Shown here one piece after another: positions 56,579 through 64,000 of a stretch of 64,000 nucleotides of DNA (position 1 is its first letter; each line of letters opens with the position of its first letter). This DNA comes from UBA8752 sp002336475 (lineage in GTDB: Bacteria; Bacteroidota; Bacteroidia; Flavobacteriales_D; Sanyastnellaceae). The DNA lies in contig OX044365.1 in assembly GCA_943846755.1 (NCBI GenBank), positions 2,418,001 through 2,482,000 on the forward strand, given 5' to 3'. A program made the translations under genes and the position numbers. The notes below the pieces were generated by a model that saw only the letters and a list, made by a program, of their open reading frames with translations, was not told the origin of the DNA and did not search any database.

Positions 56579-57485
56579 ACTGCTTGAGTTTACGCTCGTC
56601 GTCGCGCCAGTCTTTGTCCACTTTTATGCGCAATTCGAGGAAGACTTTTTCTTGTAGGAACGATTCGAGGTCTTTGCGTGCATCGGTGGCCAACCGCTTG
56701 ATCATGCTGCCACCAGAACCAATGAGGATGGCTTTTTGAGACTCGCGGGCGACGTGAATGGTGGCTTCAATGCGGCGCAGCATTTTTCCTTCTTTGGTTT
56801 GGTCGGCTTTAAATGTGCCTACAACCACTTCACTGCTGTAAGGGACCTCCTGTCGGCAATGGGTCAGGATTTTTTCTCTGACGATCTCGGCCACGAAAAA
56901 CCGCATGGGCTTGTCGGTCATCTCGTCTTTGGGGAAAAAAGCAGGAGAATGAGGGAGTTGGGCGACAATGCGCTCCAAAAGGTGGTCCAAGTTGAAGCCA
57001 TGCAGTGCGCTGATGGGGTGGATTTCGGCGCGTGGAATGAGTTCTTGCCAATGTGCGATGTGGGCCTTGATGGCTTCTTGTTCGCCCAAGTCAACTTTAT
57101 TGACCAGCAAAAGAACAGGGATGTCCATGCGTTGCACCTTCTCTAATGTCTCGGGGTGTGCGAGGGTTCGTTCTTCTGGAGTGGTGACGATCAGGAGGAC
57201 GTCTGCATCGCGCAATGCCGTTTTCACAAACTTCATCATGCCCTCCTGCAGTTTGTAGGCAGGGTCTAAAACACCTGGGGTGTCAGAATAGACGATTTGC
57301 CAGTCTTCATCAGAGACAATGCCCATGATGCGGTGGCGCGTGGTCTGTGCTTTTGCGTTAATGATGCTGAGGCGCTCGCCGACCAGGCGGTTCATAAGGG
57401 TCGACTTGCCCACGTTGGGTGAACCTATGATGTTCACGAAACCCGCTTTGTGGGGGGTATTTGCATTCGTTGTGGACACTGGCAT
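56559..57485 (-). CDS. era: GTPase Era
   Basis: 308 residues. An N-terminal GTPase domain with GSPNVGKSTL (about 22-31), SDTPGV, and VNKVD, then a C-terminal KH domain (LIGSGGSMIKRLATDARKD) that binds the 3' end of 16S rRNA. This is of special interest because Era's KH domain contacts the region around GAUCACCUCC in other bacteria, and that region reads GAUUAACUCC in the 16S gene of this window. Upstream of ispE with overlap; divergent from the tRNA-fMet. Confidence 0.97.
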   Translation of the reverse strand: MPVSTTNANTPHKAGFVNIIGSPNVGKSTLMNRLVGERLSIINAKAQTTRHRIMGIVSDEDWQIVYSDTPGVLDPAYKLQEGMMKFVKTALRDADVLLIVTTPEERTLAHPETLEKVQRMDIPVLLLVNKVDLGEQEAIKAHIAHWQELIPRAEIHPISALHGFNLDHLLERIVAQLPHSPAFFPKDEMTDKPMRFFVAEIVREKILTHCRQEVPYSSEVVVGTFKADQTKEGKMLRRIEATIHVARESQKAILIGSGGSMIKRLATDARKDLESFLQEKVFLELRIKVDKDWRDDERKLKQYGYFNG

Positions 57486-57495
57486 GATTTTTCAC

Positions 57496-57525
57496 TTGTA
57501 AAGAAACGAGACCCGTCTATCTTCG
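57496..57525 (+). promoter_or_regulatory. Promoter of initiator tRNA
   Basis: TTG at 57496-57498, 19-base spacer, TATCTTCG at 57518-57525 (one mismatch to TAnnTTTG), 23 bases before the tRNA. Confidence 0.75.
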
Positions 57526-57548
57526 CCATCCCGATTCGGGAAATGGAT

Positions 57549-57621
<73 letters not shown>

Positions 57622-57652
57622 CAAGAGCCTCTTTAAAAGCAGAGGAAAAGGA

Positions 57653-57682
57653 AAGGGTCAGCATCAAGCTGGCCCTTTTTTG
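57653..57682 (+). terminator. Terminator after tRNA-fMet
   Basis: AAGGGTCAGC-ATCAA-GCTGGCCCTT, 10-bp stem with one G-T pair, followed by a T run. Confidence 0.85.
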
Positions 57683-58135
57683 TTCTTAGGTCTACAGGTT
57701 GAGACCATATTATCCGTTTTTGAGAGGGTCGGCGCAAGATGTGCACAGAACGGTGGGTGAGTCCGTTGTTTTCTGGATCTAAGTACTTGTATAGGAGTAG
57801 TTTAAGTCTCCTTCTCTTTTTCTCAGGATTTGTTGTTTTGGACAATTTTCACAGTTTTCTCTAGAGCGTCACAGAAGGAATTTGTCCGTGAATTTGTAAA
57901 CGTTGTCCTACATCAACTTGAAAAAAACCTTCGTTTTATCGGGTCAAATCATCTTTTGATTAATGATTATAATTACTCTGTCGATTGGCCGAGAACAAGG
58001 GGAAAGGCTGATTCCCCATTCTGGCTGTATAATTCGACGAAGGGTGGGGGGGCGTGCTTGGGCAATCGGGAAGATTTGAGAACTTGCTAAGGCCTGTTCG
58101 TGCAGGTAAAAACCAAAGGAACCAAACCACTTGTG
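57683..58135 (+). other. AT-rich intergenic region, no gene supported
   Basis: About 450 bases between the tRNA terminator and the giant gene. Base composition is lower in GC than neighbours. Short frames are present (for example 57830-58090, TTG start) but show no recognisable protein features. No clear promoter matching TTG-N19-TAnnTTTG was found before the ATG at 58136. Confidence 0.6.
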
Positions 58136-61100
58136 ATGCGTCTCACATCTCTCATTCTTGCCCTCTTCTTTTGTTGGGCCAATTCATTCTCTCAGGTACA
58201 GCAGATTGCGGTCAACTCCGCCCCTGCGCCAGAGGGATACGATCTCGAACTTGAAGTCGTCTCCGAGGACATCGGTGTCCTGATTAGTCCAATCACCTTT
58301 CAGGCGGTTGACTTGACAGGCTACAGCTGCACCCGGCTTTACGTCACTATGAACAATGCCACGGACTTTATGTCGTCGGTATCTGGTGATGCATTGAATC
58401 CGACTTACGTCAATACGACGACAAGTTATTTCCATGCCCTTCTCGGCGCAGCCACTCCTAATGGTATCAACTCGGTGCTTTTCGGGGTCTATCCAGAGCT
58501 TCCCTATGACAGTTGGGTGACTGTGGGATTGGAGAGCGTGCCAAACGCTGCCGCTGGCGAAGCCAACGTGGCCACGGTGCAGTCTACTGCCAACCCTTGG
58601 TCAACCAACTTCGATCCAGGCGGTGGACTTGCCGGAGGCAACATCGCCATTGACGATGCGATTGGTGGGGCATGGTATGCTTTGAACGGAGATGCCAATG
58701 GTATTGCTGGCGATGACCTCAGGGTTTTGGTCGGTCAATTCACCACAGATGGTGACTTGAGCGGTCAGTTGTACTGCCAGGTCTTCATCGAAGGTGATGG
58801 CGCCAACGAGTTCCGCGACACCTTCTATTTCGGAGCGGGTGCTCCGGTTTTGGGTTGTACGGATGCAACAGCGTGTAACTTCAATGGAGCAGCCACGGAT
58901 GACGATGGCACTTGTGAATTCCCGCTCGACCTCTACGGCAGCGCCAACTTGGATTGTTCAGGCAACTGTCTGAATGATGCCGATGGCGACGGCGTGTGTG
59001 ACGAGGACGAAATTCCTGGTTGTACGGATGAGACGGCCTGTAACTATGAGGCTTCCGCTACAAACGACGACGCAAGCTGCACCTTTCCAGCCGCCGACAA
59101 CTTGGACTGCGACGGCAACTGCTTGAACGACTCCGATGGTGACCAAGTGTGTGACGAGGACGAAGTCGACGGTTGTACCGATGACACCGCCTGCAACTAC
59201 AGTGCTTTAGCGACCGAAGATGATGGGTCTTGTACTTACGCCGATCCTAACTTGGATTGTGACGGCAACTGCCTGAACGATGTCGACGTCGACGGTATTT
59301 GTGACGAAGACGAAGTAGATGGTTGCACCGACGCAGGTGCTTGCAACTTCGACGGTGACGCAACCGACGATAATGGTTCTTGTGAATACACAACTTGCGC
59401 TGGTTGTACGGCTTCAACGGCTTGTAACTACGACGATGCAGCCACGATTGACGATGGTTCTTGCGTGTATGCAGTGGAGCCTTGTGAGACTTGCAACCCT
59501 GATGGAACGGTGAACCCCAACGACGACGACGAGGACGGCGTTTGCAATGCAGATGAGACCGAAGGTTGTACAGACCCTGCAGCTTGTAATGACGGACCCT
59601 TTACGGACACCGACAACAGCTTGTGCGAGTATCCAATTGACATCTATGGCGCCAGCAATGTCGACTGTGACGGTGCCTGCTTGAATGATGCCGATGGAGA
59701 CGGTGTATGTGATGAAGATGAAATTGCTGGTTGTACAGATGAGACGGCCTGTAACTATGCTACTGCTGCAACAGACGATGACGGTTCATGCCAATACCCC
59801 GTTGATATCTACGGATTCGACTACTTGGATTGTGACGGTGGTTGCTTGAACGACGCTGACGGCGACGGAGTGTGCAACGAAGACGAGACAGAAAGCTGCA
59901 CAGATGCTGCTGCATGTAACTATGACGACAACCCCCTCGCGGACTCTGACAACACACTCTGTGTTTATGCGAGTGACATTTATGGCGTTGACAACGTGGA
60001 TTGCGATGGTGCTTGTTTGAACGATGCCGACGGAGACTTGGTGTGTGACGAGGACGAAATCCCTGGTTGTACCGATGAAGGTGCCAACAACTACAATGCG
60101 GCTGCAACGGACGATGACGGAAGCTGTACCGGTTGTACTGACCCCATTGCAGATAACTACTACGCAGGCGCTGACATTGATGATGGTACTTGTGTCATCA
60201 GCGGTTGTACCGATGCCGATGCCTGTAACTACTTCGCCCAGGCCAACAATGAGGACGGCTCTTGCCAGTACCCCATTGACCTGTATGGAGCGAGCAACGT
60301 CGACTGTGACGGTGTTTGCTTGAATGATGCCGATGCGGATGGCACATGTGATGAGGATGAGGACCTCGATGAAGTCCTCGACATCATCAACAATGAGTCA
60401 GGAGATGATCTGGACTCTACCATTAGCATCATCTCTGACCTCGTGCTCACAGGAGGAGGAGGTTCTTCCAACTTTTCTGATGCATTTGATGGACTCGGCA
60501 TTGGTTTTGTCCCCAGCATTGGTGGTCAAAGCACAGCCTTGGTGGCCAGCCTCGACCTGAGCTGTAGTGGAATTTCAGATGTGACTTCAGTGCGCATTAG
60601 TGGCCCTTGGTGGGGCTGGGATCCATTCGGAGGTCCAGAGGCTACTGAAGTCTCAGCAGGTGTTTGGCAGATTGTCTTCGACCCAGCGCCAGGAGCTGAT
60701 ATGGAATACAAGTGGTACATCAACGGAGAGCAAGAAGACCTTCTTGACTTCGGTGCTGACTTGCTCTACGGAGACGGATACGACGATTACCTGAATGGTG
60801 CGTGCGCTCCGATTACCGACTATGTAAACTATGCCAACCGCCTTTGGACGACAGGTTCAGGAGACATCGACGACACTTGGGGACAATGCACTGCATGTAG
60901 CCAGGTGGCCAACTGCGGTACTCTGTTCCTCCCAACTGACGGTGCTTGGGCATCTGCAGGTTACAACTTGGAGGCATTGAGCCAAGAAGTCATCGGTGAC
61001 CTGCTTGCAGGACACGTCTTCTTGGGCTTCTGCGACGCCCTTCAGAACGGTGAGCAACTGACCAACTGGTATGGAGAGATCTTCCAGTTCAGCGATGATG

Positions 61101-64000
61101 GAGCGGGCAACCGCGCCATCCAGTCGTTGATCAGCGGCGACATCTACCCCGTATTTGATGGAGCGTACAGCTTCGACAGCGGAAGTAAGGTGTACACCTT
61201 GGGCAGTGTGATTGCCTTGGCTTCGGCTGACCCTTGTCTCGGTTGTACCGAGTTGGAGATGACAGGCGGCATTGCTGACTACTCAGTAGAGTGTGAATCT
61301 GAACTCGACGCAGCTACTGCAGCTGCAGACGTGGCAGCTTTCGCCTGCTCAGAACTTGAGCTTGACGCTGTCTACAGCACCAAGCTTCAGTTCGACGGCC
61401 GCAACCAAATTGAAAATGGTGGTGGTACGAGCCAAACTTGGAACGTGTTGACCGCTGGCGATGATGCCGACTTCAACAACGGAACAGATGCTTTGCTTCA
61501 GTTCTACGATATCGATGGAGACATGGGCCAGGCGGTCTACTTTGTCGAGGACTTGTCTGCGGGTGGGGTTACCATGACGCAGTACGAGAACGGAACGGCC
61601 CTCCTTGAAGGATCAGTGGTAGACATGAATGATGCCAACCGCGGTTTGGACATTCACTTCTACTTCGACAACCGCACCGCAGGCAATGCTTGGGGTGGAG
61701 GATTCAAGAACGATTATGGTTGTGCAGTGAATACCGATGAATGGACCATGTATGTCTTGAATGACGACATGAGCTACGCTACAGGTCGCGGAGATTGGCA
61801 GTTCGGAACGCTCTTGCGCTTCAACCACCAGCCTTCAAGCCAGTACTTCGGCTATCAGCTTGGTGATGGTGCCAACAACCACAACTGTGACGACAACGGC
61901 TTCTCTGGTTGGTTCAGCTGGAGTGGTGCTATTGTCGGTGAGCCTGCATACGGCCAGGCCGGTGACATCATCTCAACGCTTGACCCAACTGTAGGCTACG
62001 CTACGGACTGTCAGGACGGTGAGTTTGCAGAGTTCCATTACGTAGCCTTTGACGAGCTCTGTAACATTGCTCAGCTCAATGTCCAGACGGTGGACCGCAA
62101 TGACATGACTGCTCCAACCTACGTTTCTGGTGGAGATGACATCACGCTTGACTGCGCGATCAGCGATCAGTGGTTGCTTGACAACCTCGCTGCGGACGAA
62201 ATCATCTTGTTTAGCGACAACTGTGATGACTCAGAATACGGTTGTGCGGCAGGGTTTGACCCCAACACTTCCGGTTTCTCAGATGGCAACAATGTTTACG
62301 TATGCGTTGAGCTCGTAGGACAGGAAACAGCTCAATACACTGCGAGCAGCTGCCGCGTTTTGACCCGCACTTGGGTGGCTACGGATTGTTTCGGCAACCA
62401 AGCATACCACGTGCAGACCATCACGATTGAGGACAACACACAACCAGAAGTGACGGTAACTCCTCCAGCGGATATCACCCTCAACGTAAATGGCCTTTGC
62501 TATGTGGACCTCGATCCCACCAATACGGGAATGGCTGCGACTACATATGCTGACAACTGTGATTTGGCTGCTACGGGCTTGGACTACACCGACAATATTG
62601 TCGACAGCGTCAGCACCGGCTGCTATAGCATCATCCGTTCTTGGACTGCAATTGCAACGGACAGCTGTGGAAACGCCACGGCGGTCAGCGATAACCAGCG
62701 CATCGACATTCAAGACCAAATCGCTCCTAGCTTCAGCTACCTGCAGGTGGACACCATCGAGTGTGACCTCTGGGGCGACTGCTCTTATGAGTACTTGAAC
62801 AGCATCGGTTTGGCTACGGCTACTGACAACTGTGAGTTGAGTCATGTGGATGTCGATTGCACACCACTCTCCAGCGCTTGTACTGACGACTACATCGTCG
62901 ACTACACTGCCTACGATATGTGTGGTAACAGCACATCTGTGCAACAAATCGTGGTGACGGTTGACCGCACTGCACCGGTATTCACTTTGGCTCCAGCCGA
63001 CCTGACACTGGAGTGCAGCGATGCCACCCTCACGGGCGACGTCGATGGTTATGCAGTTCCGGTCTACACACCTGGTGATGGACTCCACGCTGAGGCCATG
63101 GACAACTGTGACGCTGAGATTACGGTGACCTACGAGGATGTGATTCTCCCCACTGCTTGTGACCAGGAGTATGTCATCCGCCGTACATACAGCGTTTATG
63201 ATTGCGATGAGAACCTCGCGCAGCACATTCAGGAGATTACCATCGATGACTCGAACGCTCCTGAATTCACCTCCTTCCCCGCTGATGTGGTGGATGTAGA
63301 GTGTGATGCTGTTCCAGCTTTGGCTACGATCGGTAGCTTGGGCGTCAGCGACAACTGCGACGGAACTCCAATGACCACGTTTGACGGAGAGATTCGTACC
63401 GACGGTGATTGTGAAGACAGCTACACGCTCGAGCGCACTTGGACTACGACTGACTGTGCTGGTAACAGCCACACCCAGACCCAGACCATCACTGTGCTCG
63501 ACACGCAAGCTCCTGATTTGAGCATTGTTTGTCCAGCTGAGTTCCCTCACATCAATGAGTGCTTCCTCGGTGGCGCTACTGACGATGAGACGTCTGAGGC
63601 AAGCATTCAATTGTCCACGGATGTCAATGGTGAGCCCACTTGGACGGTCAGCGACAACTGTGACGCAGACCTGAATGTGAGCTATGTATACAGCGATGTC
63701 ATCATCGAAATGGATGGAGACTATAGGATCATCCGTACGTTCACGGTTACAGCGATTGACAACTGTGGTAACTCTACCACGCAGACATGTGACCAGATGA
63801 TCACCTTCACTGACAGTGATGGTCCTCTGATGTCGGACGATCCGGCTGAGCTTTATCCAGCCTCAATTGCTTGTTCTGATATGGGAGATCCATTTGACGT
63901 GACCTTCATGCCAGTGAGTGCATCAGATGGTTGTGACGGAGAAGTCACCCTTGAAGTCGTCAGTGCATACCTCACGTCTGGTTCTTGCCCAGGCACTTGG
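58136..64000 (+). CDS. Giant secreted protein with GCTD calcium-type repeats and HYR-like domains (partial)
   Basis: Open for exactly 1955 codons from ATG 58136 to the right edge with no stop; frame checks at 59018, 62549 and 63758 agree. Signal peptide MRLTSLILALFFCWANSFSQ. After a ~220-residue N-terminal region come about ten GCTDxxACNY...DDGSC plus DADGDGVCDEDE repeats (thrombospondin type 3-like, acidic, calcium-binding in related proteins). A central unrecognised region with WWGWDPFGG follows, then HYR-like Ig repeats (TDNCD, RTWTATDxCGN, QTITVxDxxAP). This pattern is typical of T9SS cargo adhesins; the sorting domain would lie outside. Function inferred only. Confidence 0.9.
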   Translation, partial: MRLTSLILALFFCWANSFSQVQQIAVNSAPAPEGYDLELEVVSEDIGVLISPITFQAVDLTGYSCTRLYVTMNNATDFMSSVSGDALNPTYVNTTTSYFHALLGAATPNGINSVLFGVYPELPYDSWVTVGLESVPNAAAGEANVATVQSTANPWSTNFDPGGGLAGGNIAIDDAIGGAWYALNGDANGIAGDDLRVLVGQFTTDGDLSGQLYCQVFIEGDGANEFRDTFYFGAGAPVLGCTDATACNFNGAATDDDGTCEFPLDLYGSANLDCSGNCLNDADGDGVCDEDEIPGCTDETACNYEASATNDDASCTFPAADNLDCDGNCLNDSDGDQVCDEDEVDGCTDDTACNYSALATEDDGSCTYADPNLDCDGNCLNDVDVDGICDEDEVDGCTDAGACNFDGDATDDNGSCEYTTCAGCTASTACNYDDAATIDDGSCVYAVEPCETCNPDGTVNPNDDDEDGVCNADETEGCTDPAACNDGPFTDTDNSLCEYPIDIYGASNVDCDGACLNDADGDGVCDEDEIAGCTDETACNYATAATDDDGSCQYPVDIYGFDYLDCDGGCLNDADGDGVCNEDETESCTDAAACNYDDNPLADSDNTLCVYASDIYGVDNVDCDGACLNDADGDLVCDEDEIPGCTDEGANNYNAAATDDDGSCTGCTDPIADNYYAGADIDDGTCVISGCTDADACNYFAQANNEDGSCQYPIDLYGASNVDCDGVCLNDADADGTCDEDEDLDEVLDIINNESGDDLDSTISIISDLVLTGGGGSSNFSDAFDGLGIGFVPSIGGQSTALVASLDLSCSGISDVTSVRISGPWWGWDPFGGPEATEVSAGVWQIVFDPAPGADMEYKWYINGEQEDLLDFGADLLYGDGYDDYLNGACAPITDYVNYANRLWTTGSGDIDDTWGQCTACSQVANCGTLFLPTDGAWASAGYNLEALSQEVIGDLLAGHVFLGFCDALQNGEQLTNWYGEIFQFSDDGAGNRAIQSLISGDIYPVFDGAYSFDSGSKVYTLGSVIALASADPCLGCTELEMTGGIADYSVECESELDAATAAADVAAFACSELELDAVYSTKLQFDGRNQIENGGGTSQTWNVLTAGDDADFNNGTDALLQFYDIDGDMGQAVYFVEDLSAGGVTMTQYENGTALLEGSVVDMNDANRGLDIHFYFDNRTAGNAWGGGFKNDYGCAVNTDEWTMYVLNDDMSYATGRGDWQFGTLLRFNHQPSSQYFGYQLGDGANNHNCDDNGFSGWFSWSGAIVGEPAYGQAGDIISTLDPTVGYATDCQDGEFAEFHYVAFDELCNIAQLNVQTVDRNDMTAPTYVSGGDDITLDCAISDQWLLDNLAADEIILFSDNCDDSEYGCAAGFDPNTSGFSDGNNVYVCVELVGQETAQYTASSCRVLTRTWVATDCFGNQAYHVQTITIEDNTQPEVTVTPPADITLNVNGLCYVDLDPTNTGMAATTYADNCDLAATGLDYTDNIVDSVSTGCYSIIRSWTAIATDSCGNATAVSDNQRIDIQDQIAPSFSYLQVDTIECDLWGDCSYEYLNSIGLATATDNCELSHVDVDCTPLSSACTDDYIVDYTAYDMCGNSTSVQQIVVTVDRTAPVFTLAPADLTLECSDATLTGDVDGYAVPVYTPGDGLHAEAMDNCDAEITVTYEDVILPTACDQEYVIRRTYSVYDCDENLAQHIQEITIDDSNAPEFTSFPADVVDVECDAVPALATIGSLGVSDNCDGTPMTTFDGEIRTDGDCEDSYTLERTWTTTDCAGNSHTQTQTITVLDTQAPDLSIVCPAEFPHINECFLGGATDDETSEASIQLSTDVNGEPTWTVSDNCDADLNVSYVYSDVIIEMDGDYRIIRTFTVTAIDNCGNSTTQTCDQMITFTDSDGPLMSDDPAELYPASIACSDMGDPFDVTFMPVSASDGCDGEVTLEVVSAYLTSGSCPGTW
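58854..60360 (+). repeat. Array of GCTD / DADGDGVCDEDE coding repeats
   Basis: About ten units, most 150-170 bases, each encoding GCTDxxACN, an ATDDDGSC block, often YGASNVDCDG and LNDADGDGVCDEDE. Some units are shortened (near 59402 and 60136). The same GCTD unit occurs in the gene at 1-3010. Confidence 0.9.
62100..64000 (+). repeat. HYR-like Ig domain repeats
   Basis: At least six units of roughly 240-330 bases. Each has a DNC(D/E) motif, an RTWTATDxCGN-like strand and a closing QTITxxDxxAPxF. It continues beyond the window. Confidence 0.8.

Noticed and set aside
57830..58090. An 86-residue frame in the gap before the giant gene
   Set aside because: TTG start, no recognisable features, AT-rich intergenic setting.
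62279..63610. A 443-residue open frame on the minus strand
   Set aside because: Antisense to the HYR-like repeats; the plus strand carries the recognisable domains in a single continuous frame.

Overview
The window looks like a chromosomal segment of a fairly GC-rich member of the Bacteroidota, most likely Flavobacteriales. The evidence is: (i) a type B T9SS (gliding-motility-type) sorting domain and secreted PKD, BNR and GCTD-type repeat proteins; (ii) promoters of the Bacteroidota form TTG-N19-TAnnTTTG; (iii) no convincing Shine-Dalgarno sequences, many ATGA start/stop overlaps and some TTG starts; (iv) split metH, a SUI1-like protein and a Tgt without its zinc cysteines. No species name can be supported from the sequence alone.

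Layout. 1-16.6 kb: secreted or envelope proteins, including the 3' part of a BNR-repeat protein (runs off the left edge) and an 8.8-kb PKD/adhesin-like gene with one frameshift. 16.8-22.8 kb: a MarR-fadN-fadA-fadE beta-oxidation operon with a strong palindrome at its head and a terminator at its end; fadA and fadE each carry a single-base frameshift. 22.8-30.2 kb: LolD-type ATPase, sucC, an O-methyltransferase, a dockerin-like secreted protein, a SUI1-RlmL-like pair, a YtcJ-like lipoprotein amidohydrolase and a Sco protein. 30.3-35.3 kb: a complete rRNA operon (tandem promoters, 16S, tRNA-Ile, tRNA-Ala, 23S, 5S, terminator). 35.3-45 kb: der, a hybrid histidine kinase, and the methionine/SAM block metH1-metH2-metF (minus strand, preceded by a SAM-I riboswitch) facing away from metK. 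45-57.6 kb: a NUDIX-HTH regulator, lipoprotein, dnaB, a secreted protein of unknown function, a SiaB-like kinase, a two-gene orphan operon behind TTACGG palindromes, a WYL regulator, DUF554, tgt, lptG, ispE, era and initiator tRNA. 58.1-64 kb: the 5' part of a giant secreted calcium-repeat/HYR-like protein that runs off the right edge.

How the genes work together. metF makes methyl-THF, the two MetH halves make methionine, and MetK makes SAM. The SAM-I aptamer closes that loop by sensing the end product. fadN, fadA and fadE cover the four reactions of the fatty-acid beta-oxidation cycle under an apparently self-regulated MarR protein.

Most interesting observations: the 16S 3' end reads UUAACUCC instead of UCACCUCC, so the anti-Shine-Dalgarno core is altered; the SAM-I riboswitch contains eight bases perfectly complementary to the bases just upstream of the metH start codon; and a small unrecognised two-gene operon sits behind repeated TTACGG half-sites.
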